DNA from: Occultella glacieicola
GTDB taxonomy: Bacteria > Actinomycetota > Actinomycetes > Actinomycetales > Beutenbergiaceae
NCBI RefSeq assembly: GCF_004353825.1
Contig: NZ_SMNA01000002.1
Coordinates: forward strand, 310,001-374,000
DNA length: 64,000 nt
Direction: 5' to 3'
Made by a program: the position numbers and the translations under genes. Shown in pieces: positions 16,771-25,216 of this stretch. The number at the start of each line of letters is the position of its first letter. Position 1 is the stretch's first letter. The notes under the pieces were generated by a model. It made no database searches. It had not been told where the DNA came from and worked only from the letters and a program-made list of their open reading frames with translations.

Positions 16771-18165
16771 ATGCACATGGAACCTGAGATCACCCGGCGC
16801 CTCGCCCTCGGAGCCCTCGGGGTCGCCGGCGCCGCCGCCGTCGGGCTGTCCTGGCCCCGGCTGACCGCGAGCGACATCCCCGGTCGCGGCGAGGACGTCC
16901 TGACCGTCGCGATCCTCGGCACGTCCCAGGACGCCGCCTCCCGACAGGGCCTCGTGGACGCGTTCACCGAGCAGCACCCGGACATCCGGGTTCGGATCCA
17001 GGCGATTCAGGGCAACGACTGGGGGGATTTCTTCTCGAAGATCCTCACCATGATCGCCGCCGGCACTCCCCCGGACGTGGTCAACGTGGCCACCGAGGGC
17101 ACCCAGTTGTTCGCCTCCCGGATGGCCGAGCCGCTCGACTCCTACGTGTTGCGCGACGCCGCGGACCTGCAGGAGTACTTCGACGACGTTCACCCGACCC
17201 TGCTCGAGGCGTTCATGTACGAGGGCAGCCTGTTCCAGCTACCCACCGACTTCAACGCCGCGAACATGTACCTCAACACCGACGCCCTGAACACCGCCGG
17301 CCTCGACCGGCCGGCAGATGACTGGACCAAGGACGACTTCACCGATCTGCTGCGTGCGATGCGCACCACGAACACCGACGACTTCGTGCCGTACTTCTGG
17401 ACGAACCGGCTGTTCGGCGGCCTTGTCCCGTGGCTCTACGTCAACGACACCAGCTTCCTGACCGAGACCAAGGCACCCGGCGGGGACTGGTTCTGGGACC
17501 GGTTCTACCCCGGCGAGCAGCGCAGCGGCGGCTACCGGTGGCTGGAGTCGAACGCCGAGGACCCGCTGGTCGCGGAGTCGGTGGACTACCTGCGCGAGCT
17601 CGTCGCCGAAGGGCTCGGCACCCGCCCCGAGGAGGGCGGCGGCGGCGCCCTGGTCGGCCTGTTCGCCTCCGGGCGGATCGGCACCACACCGGCCGGTGGC
17701 TACTGGGCCCAGGGCCTGCACGAGGCCGGCATGGACGCCGACGGCTTCGACGTCCAGTTCTTCCCGCGCTGGCGCACCCAGCGGCACCAGTTCGGTGCCG
17801 CCGGCTACGCGATCATGGCCACCTCCGAGCGCAAGGACGCGGCCTGGGAGTGGGTCAAGTTCTCCGCGACGAAGCCGGCCATGGAGCTCGCCTACCCGCG
17901 CCCGACCACCACCCCGACCCGCCGCTCGATGGTCAACGAGGCGTTCTACGCCGACACCGGCCCCCACAACTGGCAGGTCTTCTACGACACCCTCGACACG
18001 TTCCCCAGCACCGGACCGATCCCGGCCCCGCCGCAACAGGCCGCCGTCGAGACCGCCCTCATCAAGAACGTGTCCGCCGCCGTCAGCGGCAGGGCCGCGG
18101 GCGTGCCGGGCGCCCTGGCAGCCCTTGACCGCGACCTCACCCAGGCCCTGAGGAGGACCGCATGA
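16771..18165 (+). CDS. CUT1 sugar ABC transporter substrate-binding protein (Tat signal)
   Basis: Encodes 464 residues of the family 1 extracellular solute-binding fold. It begins with a twin-arginine-type signal (ITRRLALGALGVAGAAAVGL) and has no lipobox cysteine, so it is either anchored by the uncleaved signal or released. Family features include FTEQHPDIRVRIQ and AAGTPPDVVNV. Context (two permeases and an intracellular GH32) indicates fructo-oligosaccharide or sucrose-type ligands. GAGGAAGT before the ATG is a good ribosome site. It overlaps the next gene by 4 nt. Confidence 0.8.
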   Translation: MHMEPEITRRLALGALGVAGAAAVGLSWPRLTASDIPGRGEDVLTVAILGTSQDAASRQGLVDAFTEQHPDIRVRIQAIQGNDWGDFFSKILTMIAAGTPPDVVNVATEGTQLFASRMAEPLDSYVLRDAADLQEYFDDVHPTLLEAFMYEGSLFQLPTDFNAANMYLNTDALNTAGLDRPADDWTKDDFTDLLRAMRTTNTDDFVPYFWTNRLFGGLVPWLYVNDTSFLTETKAPGGDWFWDRFYPGEQRSGGYRWLESNAEDPLVAESVDYLRELVAEGLGTRPEEGGGGALVGLFASGRIGTTPAGGYWAQGLHEAGMDADGFDVQFFPRWRTQRHQFGAAGYAIMATSERKDAAWEWVKFSATKPAMELAYPRPTTTPTRRSMVNEAFYADTGPHNWQVFYDTLDTFPSTGPIPAPPQQAAVETALIKNVSAAVSGRAAGVPGALAALDRDLTQALRRTA

Positions 18166-19106
18166 GCGCCGCCGCCCTGCCCACGGCACGTGCCGGCGTC
18201 GACCGTGGTGCCGGCCCCCGCACCCAGGGCCCGCCCTGGCGCCGCCGGCTCGTGGTGCTGACGTTCCTGGCACCGACCATCATCGGCATCGGGATCTTCA
18301 CGCTCGGCCCGATCATCGCCTCGATCCTGCTCGCCTTCTTCCGGTGGGACATCATCACGGCGCCGGAGTTCGTCGGCCTGTCCAACTTCGCCGACATCGT
18401 CACCGACCCGACCGTGCGGGTCTCGTTCACGAACACGCTGGTGTTCGTGGTGGTCGCGGTGACGCTGCAGATCGCGGTGTCCCTGGCCCTGGCCGTCCTG
18501 ATCGCCCAGCGGATGCCCACCTGGGCGCGCACGTTCTTCCGCTCGGTGTTCTTCTTCCCGCTGATCCTGTCCGCGGCGAGCGTCTCGATCATCATGCGCT
18601 ACCTGTTCAACGAGGAGTTCGGCGTCGTCAACTGGCTGCTGTCGCTGGTCGGCATCGGCGGCGTGCCGTGGCTCACCTCCCCGACGGCGTCCGCGGTCGT
18701 GATCGTGCTCGTCTACGTCTGGCAGCAGTTCGGGTTCACGTTCCTGTTGTTCGTCGGCGGACTCGCGTCGATCCCCACCGAGGTCTACGAGGCCAGCGCG
18801 ATCGACGGGGCCACCGGGTGGCGGCAGCTGCGTTCGATCACGCTGCCGCTGCTGTCCCCGACCATGCTCGTCGCCTGCGTGATGGCGGTGATCTCCGCGC
18901 TGCAGATCTTCGACCAGCCCTACGTGCTCACCCGCGGCGGCCCCGGGGACGCCACCCGAACCGCGGTGATGGTGATCTACGAGTCCGCGTTCCGTCAGCT
19001 CGAGTTCGGCCGGGCCAGCGCCATCGGCGTGGTCCTGATGCTCCTGATCATGGGCGTCACCGCCCTCCAGTTCCGCCTGTCCCGACGCTTCGTCTTCTAC
19101 CAGTGA
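18162..19106 (+). CDS. Sugar ABC transporter permease (MalF-like, CUT1)
   Basis: Encodes 314 residues with six predicted helices. The EAA loop reads EVYEASAIDGATGWRQLRSI. It pairs with the next gene to form the channel of the putative fructan importer. It starts at an ATGA overlap with the binding-protein gene. No ATPase is encoded nearby, so a shared MsiK-like ATPase from elsewhere must power it. Confidence 0.85.
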   Translation: MSAAALPTARAGVDRGAGPRTQGPPWRRRLVVLTFLAPTIIGIGIFTLGPIIASILLAFFRWDIITAPEFVGLSNFADIVTDPTVRVSFTNTLVFVVVAVTLQIAVSLALAVLIAQRMPTWARTFFRSVFFFPLILSAASVSIIMRYLFNEEFGVVNWLLSLVGIGGVPWLTSPTASAVVIVLVYVWQQFGFTFLLFVGGLASIPTEVYEASAIDGATGWRQLRSITLPLLSPTMLVACVMAVISALQIFDQPYVLTRGGPGDATRTAVMVIYESAFRQLEFGRASAIGVVLMLLIMGVTALQFRLSRRFVFYQ

Positions 19107-19114
19107 GGTCGACG

Positions 19115-20005
19115 ATGACCACCGCAACCGCACCCCGCACCCGCCCTGCCCCGACCCCCGCCCGGCCGCAACGCCGAAGCAGAGCCGTGCCGACGCCGTC
19201 GGCCGTGGCCCGCACCGCGTTCCTCGTGGTGGCAGCCGCGCTGACCCTCGGGCCGGTCATCTGGACCGTCTCGACGTCGCTGCGCAGCCCGGCCGAGTCC
19301 TTCACGCTGCCGCCGCAGCTGATCCCGACCGATCCGGACCTGACCCCGTACATCCAGGTGTTCTCCCAGATCAACATGGGTCTGCTGACCCTGAACTCCG
19401 CGCTGGTCACCGGCTTGATCGCGGTCGGGCAGATGATCACCGCGGCCCTGGCCGGGTACGCGTTCGCGCGCCTGGAGTTCCGGGGTCGCAGCGTGTGGTT
19501 CTCGCTGGTGCTGGCCACGATGATGGTCCCGGTCCAGGTCACGATCGTGCCGGTGTTCATGATCATCCGCGGCCTGGGTCTGTCCGACACGCTCCTGGCG
19601 CTGATCCTGCCGGCCATCCCGACGGCGTTCGGCACGTTCCTGATGCGCCAGTACTTCCTGGGCCTGCCGGTCGAGCTCGGCGAGGCGGCCTCGATCGACG
19701 GTGCCGGGCCGTGGCGCACGTTCGCCTCGATCTACGCGCCGCTCGCCCTGCCGGGCCTGGCCATCATCGGCATCCTCGCGTTCAACTTCCACTGGAACGA
19801 GTTCTTCCGCCCCCTCATCCTCACCATCAGCGAGCAGAACTTCACGTTGCCCCTGGGCCTGGTGTCCCTGCAGGGCAACATGGGCACCGGGTCGATCTCG
19901 GTGGTGCTCGCCGGTGTGGTGCTGTCCATGATCCCCGCCCTCGTCGTCTTCCTGTTCGGGCAGCGCCCGCTGCGCGAGGGCCTGACCGCCGGAGTCTCCA
20001 AGTGA
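19115..20005 (+). CDS. Sugar ABC transporter permease (MalG-like, CUT1)
   Basis: Encodes 296 residues. A Pro/Arg-rich cytoplasmic N terminus precedes six helices, and the EAA loop reads ELGEAASIDGAGPWRTFASI. It starts 8 nt after the partner permease and overlaps the GH32 gene by 4 nt (GTGA), so the four genes form one translational unit. Confidence 0.85.
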   Translation: MTTATAPRTRPAPTPARPQRRSRAVPTPSAVARTAFLVVAAALTLGPVIWTVSTSLRSPAESFTLPPQLIPTDPDLTPYIQVFSQINMGLLTLNSALVTGLIAVGQMITAALAGYAFARLEFRGRSVWFSLVLATMMVPVQVTIVPVFMIIRGLGLSDTLLALILPAIPTAFGTFLMRQYFLGLPVELGEAASIDGAGPWRTFASIYAPLALPGLAIIGILAFNFHWNEFFRPLILTISEQNFTLPLGLVSLQGNMGTGSISVVLAGVVLSMIPALVVFLFGQRPLREGLTAGVSK

Positions 20006-21288
20006 CCGACCTCTCGACCGTGCTCGATCCGTTCCCGCACCTGCACATCCGCCCGCCGCAGGGGTGGGTGAACGACCCGAACGGGATCGGCCACTGGGAA
20101 GGACGCTGGCACGTCTTCTACCAGTACAACCCCGACGCCCCGGTGCACGAGAACATCCACTGGGGGCACGCCTCCTCGACCGACCTGCTCACCTGGCGCG
20201 ACGAGCCGGTGGCGCTCGCGCCACGGCCGGGCACGATCGACGCGGCCGGCGCGTGGAGCGGGGTCGCCACGATGGACGACGGCGAACCGGTCCTGGTCTA
20301 CACCGCGGTGCCGGACGTCGCGGCGAACGCCGGGGTGGCGCTCGCACACCGGGGCGCCGACGGCGCCTGGGTCCCGGACGACGCGCTGGCCGCGCCCGCG
20401 CCGGGCGGCGACCTCCGGGAGATCCGCGACCCGTTCTTGTTCACCGCCGGCGGGGCTCGCTACGCGCTCATGGGCGGTGGCCGCACGGACGGCACCCCCG
20501 TGGTGCTCGTGTACGCCGCGGACGACCTGGGCCACTGGGAACTGCTCGGCGACCTGCTCGACGGTTCCGACCCGGTCGCGACCGGCGTGGCGCCCGGCAA
20601 GATCTGGGAGTGCCCCCAGCTGGTGGCCCTGCCCGACGGCGCAGGTCGCCTGAGGTGGGTGCTGATCCTCTCGCTGTGGGACGACTCGGGCGACCACCAC
20701 CTGCAGGGCGTGGCCGCCCTGGTCGGCGACCTCGACCTGAGCGGGCCGCACCCGGCGTTCCGGCCGGCCGCCGGACAACGGCTGGACACCGGTCCGGACT
20801 TCTACGCGCCGCAGGCCGTGGCAGGCCCGGACCGGACGCTGCTGTGGGGCTGGACCTGGGAGGCGCGCTTCCGGTCGGCTGCGGAGGTCGCCGGCGCCGG
20901 GTGGGCTGGGGCGCTCACCCTGCCCCGTGAGCTCTCCCTCGACGGCGACCGGGTCGACTCGGTACCCGCCCGGGAGTTGACCGGTCTGCGCCGGGCCCGA
21001 CTCCCGGTGGCCGGCTCCGGCGCCGAGGTGACGGTGCCCGCGTGGGAGGCCGTGGCCGACGGCGGCCTTGTGGTCGGTCTGCGCGGCCGCGACGGCGAGC
21101 GTGAGGTCTGGCGCACGCCCGCCGGCGCGCACGTGGGCTCACGGGTGCTCGTGGACGGCTCGGTCGTGGAGGCGTTCGCCGGCCCGGACGCGCACACGGT
21201 GCGCGCCTACCCGGGGCCGGGCGAGGTGTGGACGGTCCGCGCCGGCGGCGGGCTCAGCGTGTGGGAGCTGGGCCGACCGAGTCCCTGA
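20002..21288 (+). CDS. Intracellular glycoside hydrolase family 32 (fructosidase/sucrose-type)
   Basis: Encodes 428 residues. The catalytic nucleophile lies in WVNDPNG (Asp25), the transition-state aspartate in EIRDPF, and the acid/base Glu in WECPQL. A five-bladed propeller region is followed by a beta-sandwich-like end containing VLVDGSVVEAF. There is no signal peptide, so it hydrolyses beta-fructosides in the cytoplasm after import. It could be a sucrose hydrolase, fructan exohydrolase or sucrose-6-phosphate hydrolase. The absence of a PTS argues against the last. GTG start at 20002. The 3' end overlaps the convergent regulator by 35 nt. Confidence 0.88.
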   Translation: MTDLSTVLDPFPHLHIRPPQGWVNDPNGIGHWEGRWHVFYQYNPDAPVHENIHWGHASSTDLLTWRDEPVALAPRPGTIDAAGAWSGVATMDDGEPVLVYTAVPDVAANAGVALAHRGADGAWVPDDALAAPAPGGDLREIRDPFLFTAGGARYALMGGGRTDGTPVVLVYAADDLGHWELLGDLLDGSDPVATGVAPGKIWECPQLVALPDGAGRLRWVLILSLWDDSGDHHLQGVAALVGDLDLSGPHPAFRPAAGQRLDTGPDFYAPQAVAGPDRTLLWGWTWEARFRSAAEVAGAGWAGALTLPRELSLDGDRVDSVPARELTGLRRARLPVAGSGAEVTVPAWEAVADGGLVVGLRGRDGEREVWRTPAGAHVGSRVLVDGSVVEAFAGPDAHTVRAYPGPGEVWTVRAGGGLSVWELGRPSP

Positions 21289-22288
21289 CCACCAGGTTGC
21301 ACGGCACCAGGACGTCCTGTTCCGGCAGCGGCCGGCCGTCGAGGACATTGTCCAGGAGCAGTTCCATCGCGAGTTCCCCGATCCGCCGGTGCGGCAGGTC
21401 GATCGTGGTCAGCGGCGGCGACATCTGCGCGGCCACGTCGGTCTCGTCGTCGTAGCCGATCACGGACACGTCCTGCGGCACCCGCAGGCCGAGCCGAGCC
21501 GCGGCGAGCACCACCCCGACCGCCACCCGGTCGCGGGCGCACACGAACGCCGTCGGGCGCTGTGCCGCGGGGACGTCCAGCAGCGCCGCCGCGTGCCGGG
21601 CGCCGGTCTCGATGCTCCAGCCGGCATCGATCACCCGGGCCTGCGTGGCACCGACCTCCCGGGCCGCGCGCTCGAACCCGCGGCGCCGGCGCTCGGTCGC
21701 GGGGATGTACTCGCGCTCGTCCTGGTCCCGCCCGGCAAGCATCACCACCCGCCGGTGGCCCTGGTCGAACACGGCCCGCGCCGCCCGGTAGCCACCCTCG
21801 AGCTCGTCGGCGATCACCCCGGCCGGACCGCCGGGCGCGAAGCAGTTGGCCAGCACCGTGGGCAGCTCGACCATCGACGGGTCGGGCGTGACCTCCCGCA
21901 TGGACATGGCCGCATGCACGAACGCGTCGACCTGGCGCCCGCGCAGGGCCGCCACCATCTGGTGCTCGCGGGCGTCGTCGAGGCCGTAGTCGGCCACGAT
22001 GGTCAGGTAGCCGCGGGCGAACGCCGCCTCGCGGGCCCCCTGCAGGAGCGGGCCGGCGAACGGGCTGGTGGTGATCTCGTCGGTGACGATGCCGATCGTG
22101 GAGGTCGACCGGCGCCGCAGGTTCACCGCGGAGGCGTTCGGCCGGTACCCGAGTTCGGCCGCGGCCGCATGGATCCTGGCTTGGTTCGCCGCGGAGATGC
22201 TGCCCTCGCCACGCCCGTTCAGCACCAGGGAGACGGCGGTCCTGGAGACCCCCGCTCGCCGTGCCACGTCCGCACTGGTCACCGTCAA
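21254..22288 (-). CDS. LacI-family regulator of the fructan operon
   Basis: Encodes 344 residues: an N-terminal helix-turn-helix with TSADVARRAGVSRTAVSLVL, a hinge with Pro/Asn/Ala, and a periplasmic-binding-like sensor domain (VSVIGYDDETDVAAQMSPPL). A TTG start at 22288 is chosen because AGGAG lies 7 nt upstream; the in-frame GTG two codons later is too far from it. Longer frames read through the promoter. It probably represses the adjacent operon and itself, since a site matching the operon operator at 10 of 12 positions lies at its predicted transcription start. Confidence 0.82.
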   Translation of the reverse strand: MTVTSADVARRAGVSRTAVSLVLNGRGEGSISAANQARIHAAAAELGYRPNASAVNLRRRSTSTIGIVTDEITTSPFAGPLLQGAREAAFARGYLTIVADYGLDDAREHQMVAALRGRQVDAFVHAAMSMREVTPDPSMVELPTVLANCFAPGGPAGVIADELEGGYRAARAVFDQGHRRVVMLAGRDQDEREYIPATERRRRGFERAAREVGATQARVIDAGWSIETGARHAAALLDVPAAQRPTAFVCARDRVAVGVVLAAARLGLRVPQDVSVIGYDDETDVAAQMSPPLTTIDLPHRRIGELAMELLLDNVLDGRPLPEQDVLVPCNLVVRDSVGPAPTR

Positions 22289-22299
22289 CGCTGCGCTCC

Positions 22300-22311
22300 T
22301 AACTCGTGTCA
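22300..22311 (-). promoter_or_regulatory. Putative autoregulatory operator of the LacI-type gene
   Basis: TGACACGAGTTA (minus strand) matches the fructan operator site TGTCACGTGTTA at 10 of 12 positions. It sits between a TACGAT -10 box (22324-22319) and the AGGAG ribosome site, over the expected transcription start. Confidence 0.5.
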
Positions 22312-22403
22312 GGTCACCATCGTAGCCAGCGCGCTGCGGTGCGGTGCGATCCGACATCCGCCGATCGTGACCGGACCGGGCGCGCGGGTCGGATCGGGTG
22401 GCC

Positions 22404-23360
22404 TCAGGACGTGCTGGCGTGCACGTGGTCGTAGTGGTTGGCCGTGGCGCTGCCGCGATCTGCCAGGTGGGCCCACGCACCGGTGGCGTCGCCGGCCATC
22501 CAGATCTGCTGCTCGAAGATCAGGTAGGTGATGCCGAGCTCACCGGCATGTGCCTGGAGGAACCCGGCGATCTCCCACCCGGCGGCGCCGGTGACCATGA
22601 TGTCGAGGGCGTGGCCGGACCCGTGGTCGCCGCCGTCGCCGGCGCGGTAGCCCCCGTAGGCGGAGGCGACGCCGGGGAACGCGGCACACACGGCGCGGTA
22701 GGCCGCCGCGGCGTTCGCCGCCAATGACGACTCGATCTCCTGGCTGGTGGTGCACGCCGCGCCGGAGACGCCCGGGTCCTCGGGCTCCTGCGCGACCGGC
22801 TCCTCGTCGGCGAGGTAGTTCGAACTCACCCACGCCACCCGCTCGCCCCAGATCACCTGGGTCCAGCCGTCGGCGCTCGCGCCGGTCACGTCGACCGCGT
22901 CGGCCCACGCGAACGTGGTCAGCCGCTCGTCATCGACGGACGGACCCGAGCGGACGTTGACGGCGGAGGTCACCCACAACTGGCCGGTCACCTCGGGCAG
23001 GGGTTCGGGCGTGCTCGTCGCGGGGTCCGGCGTCGGCGTGGGCGTGGGTGCGTCGACCGATTCGCGCGCCTCAGATCGTTGCGCGACCTCGTCGGAGCGT
23101 TCGTCGAGAACGGTGCCGGCTGTGCCGTCGGTGCCGTCGGTGCCGTCGGTACCGATGAACGGGACCGGGGCCTGCGCCGTGGACCTGGTCGCGGGGCTCT
23201 GGTCGACCGGGACCGCGGCGGCCAGGCTCGCGAGCGCGAAGGCGCCCGCAGCGGCGGCGCCGAGCATCCGGGACAACGGCGTGCGCCGGGTCCCGACGGC
23301 ACGGTGACGGCCTGCTGGCACGAAGTTCCTCACGGTCGATCGGTCATGGAGCCGAGCCAT
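22404..23360 (-). CDS. Secreted SH3-domain protein with M15-like C-terminal domain
   Basis: Encodes 318 residues. A basic N terminus and hydrophobic helix (AAAAGAFALASLAAAVPV) form a signal or anchor, followed by a linker with GTDGTDGTDGTAGT and Pro/Thr-rich repeats. A bacterial SH3 domain (LWVTSAVNVRSGPS ... WVSSNYL) is next. The C-terminal domain has DHGSGHALDIMV and NHYDHVHAS, His/Asp patterns of the VanY/M15-like fold (ARB-07466-type). It probably acts on or binds peptidoglycan outside the cell; catalysis is not proven. ATG 23360 is preferred over TTG 23369. Confidence 0.75.
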   Translation of the reverse strand: MARLHDRSTVRNFVPAGRHRAVGTRRTPLSRMLGAAAAGAFALASLAAAVPVDQSPATRSTAQAPVPFIGTDGTDGTDGTAGTVLDERSDEVAQRSEARESVDAPTPTPTPDPATSTPEPLPEVTGQLWVTSAVNVRSGPSVDDERLTTFAWADAVDVTGASADGWTQVIWGERVAWVSSNYLADEEPVAQEPEDPGVSGAACTTSQEIESSLAANAAAAYRAVCAAFPGVASAYGGYRAGDGGDHGSGHALDIMVTGAAGWEIAGFLQAHAGELGITYLIFEQQIWMAGDATGAWAHLADRGSATANHYDHVHASTS

Positions 23361-23534
23361 CGTAACCAAATCGTTATCAAAAGTCAGATGACGTGAGGTG
23401 GGTCACGAGCCCTCGCACTCGGTTCGACGGTGAACCGATCCGGCGCGGCAGACAGTTCCTGGGACCGCACTCAGGTTGTCCACAGATCACGGATGCCACT
23501 GGCCCGACGACCCGACGGCGCCTATCGTCGGTAC

Positions 23535-23843
23535 ATGCCGAAGACTCCCACCGAGCTCGAGCGCAAGGTCGATCAACTGGACAACGATGTCCACGAGATC
23601 TATTCGATGCTCACCACGATCACCGACCAGCAGTTGGCTCACGACGCTCGCTTCGACTCGATCGACCAGCGGCTCGATGGCCACAACAGCCGACTCGACT
23701 CGATCGACCAGCGGCTCGATGGCCACAACACCCGACTCGACTCGATCGACCAGCGGCTCGATGGCCACAACACCCGACTCGACACGATCGACCAGAAGTT
23801 GGATACGGTCATCACGATCCTGGGTGGAGCACCGCAGGGCTGA
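23535..23843 (+). CDS. Coiled-coil protein of 14-residue repeats, function unknown
   Basis: Encodes 102 residues, soluble and acidic, with no recognised domain. After ELERKVDQLDNDVHEIYSML it contains three and a half copies of a 14-residue unit of the form LDSIDQRLDGHNTR, ending DTIDQKLDTVITIL. Heptad-like hydrophobic spacing predicts a long coiled coil, probably oligomeric. ATG 23535 lies 6 nt after TATCGT, a leaderless geometry. It stands alone between opposite-strand genes. Confidence 0.65.
   Translation: MPKTPTELERKVDQLDNDVHEIYSMLTTITDQQLAHDARFDSIDQRLDGHNSRLDSIDQRLDGHNTRLDSIDQRLDGHNTRLDTIDQKLDTVITILGGAPQG
23652..23801 (+). repeat. 42-bp tandem repeat within the coiled-coil gene
   Basis: Units at 23652-23693, 23694-23735 and 23736-23777, plus a partial unit to about 23801, are nearly identical at the DNA level (units 2 and 3 differ from unit 1 at very few positions). 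That suggests recent duplication and possible copy-number change in frame. Confidence 0.85.
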
Positions 23844-23967
23844 GCCACCGTCGTCGGGTGCCCGGCCGGGCGTCCTGCGCGTCTCGCAGGAGCCCCTCGG
23901 GCCGGCGACGTGCGCGCGTCGGTGGCGGATGCCTCGACCCCCTGGATCGCATCCCCTCCGGGTGCCG

Positions 23968-24318
23968 TCAGCGGCTGGTGGCATCCAGGCGTTGCAGCAG
24001 GTCGTGCGCGGCGAGCTCGATCTCCTTGTGCCGCCACTCCGAGGCGCGGTAGACGCACGCGATCAGCGCAGTCCGGTGCACGCGCCGGAAATCGCCGTAC
24101 ACGAACGCGTACCGAGCCTTGGTCCCATCCGCAGCGCCGTCGGTGAGGCCGAGGTGCCACGCCCCGTAGTCCTGCCACGAGTGCCGCTCGAGATAGCCGT
24201 TCTGAGCGTCGGCCCGCGGCTGCGCGTCGCCCCAGTCGCTGTCCAGCACGTACTGCCTGGCGTCGATCAGCCGACCCGCCTGCTCGATTCCGGCGGGGTT
24301 CACCCGGTACGTCGCCAT
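23968..24318 (-). CDS. Conserved actinobacterial hypothetical protein
   Basis: Encodes 116 residues, soluble. Notable segments are YVLDSDWGDAQP, WQDYGAWHLGLTDGA and YAFVYGDFRRVHRTALIACV. I recognise it as a small conserved actinobacterial protein without a known function. Its start is 7 nt downstream of the last permease stop, so it is probably co-transcribed with the sugar ABC operon. Confidence 0.7.
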   Translation of the reverse strand: MATYRVNPAGIEQAGRLIDARQYVLDSDWGDAQPRADAQNGYLERHSWQDYGAWHLGLTDGAADGTKARYAFVYGDFRRVHRTALIACVYRASEWRHKEIELAAHDLLQRLDATSR

Positions 24319-24325
24319 CTGCGAC

Positions 24326-25216
24326 TCAGCCCTTCACGGACCCGGACATCAGCCCGCCCACGAAGTACTTCCCGAGCAGAATGTAGACCAGCAGCGTCGG
24401 CAGCGACGCGAACAGCGCACCGGCCATCGACACGCCGTAGTTCTGCAGTTGGGCCCCGTTGGCGAGGTTGTTCAGCGCCACGGTCACCGGGCCGGTGTTC
24501 GGGGTGGAGAAGAACACGGCGAACAGGAAGTCGTTCCACGCGGAGGTGAACTGCCAGATCAGGACGACGACGAAGCTGGGGATCGAGATCGGAAGGACCA
24601 CCCAGGCGTAGGTGCGCAGCATGCCCGCGCCGTCCATGCGGGCGGCCTCGATGAGTTCGTGCGGCACCGACTCGTAGTAGTTGCGGAAGATCAGGGTGGT
24701 GATCGGGATGCCATAGATCACGTGCAGCAGGATCAGGGTCGGCACGCCATTCGGCAGCCCCAGGTCCAGGACGATCTGGTTCAGCGGGATCATCACGGCC
24801 TGGTACGGGATGAACATCCCGAACAGGATCAGCGTGAACACCACGTTCGCTCCGCGGAAGGACCAGCGGGAGAGCACGAACCCGTTCATCGACCCGAGGA
24901 ACGCGGAGATGATCGAGGCGGGGATCACCATCTGCAGGGTGCGCCCGATCGCCGGCGCGAGGGTGTCCCAGGCCATGATCCAGTTGTCCGCGATCCACAG
25001 TTGCGGCAGTGCCCAGGCCCGGCTCGGCGTCGCGTCCCCCGGGCCCTTGAAGCTGGTCACGAGCAGCACGTAGACGGGGATCAGCACGATCACCAGCGAG
25101 AACAGCGCGATCGCGTACCGGGCGGTGCGGGCCGCCGTGAACCGGCCCTTGGGGCGCCGGATGGCCGGCGTCAGCTGGTCGGTGCCGGGGGCGGCGGTGG
25201 TGGTGGTGGTGGTCAT
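24326..25216 (-). CDS. Sugar ABC transporter permease (MalG-like, CUT1), operon 2
   Basis: Encodes 296 residues with a Thr-rich N terminus (MTTTTTTAAPG) and six helices. The EAA loop reads ELIEAARMDGAGMLRTYAWV. The start ATG overlaps the partner permease stop (ATGA). It forms the channel of the second sugar importer with the gene at 25213-26118. Confidence 0.85.
   Translation of the reverse strand: MTTTTTTAAPGTDQLTPAIRRPKGRFTAARTARYAIALFSLVIVLIPVYVLLVTSFKGPGDATPSRAWALPQLWIADNWIMAWDTLAPAIGRTLQMVIPASIISAFLGSMNGFVLSRWSFRGANVVFTLILFGMFIPYQAVMIPLNQIVLDLGLPNGVPTLILLHVIYGIPITTLIFRNYYESVPHELIEAARMDGAGMLRTYAWVVLPISIPSFVVVLIWQFTSAWNDFLFAVFFSTPNTGPVTVALNNLANGAQLQNYGVSMAGALFASLPTLLVYILLGKYFVGGLMSGSVKG

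Noticed and set aside
23652-23801. Possible CRISPR-like array
   Set aside because: The 42-bp units are contiguous with no spacers and encode an in-frame 14-residue protein repeat.
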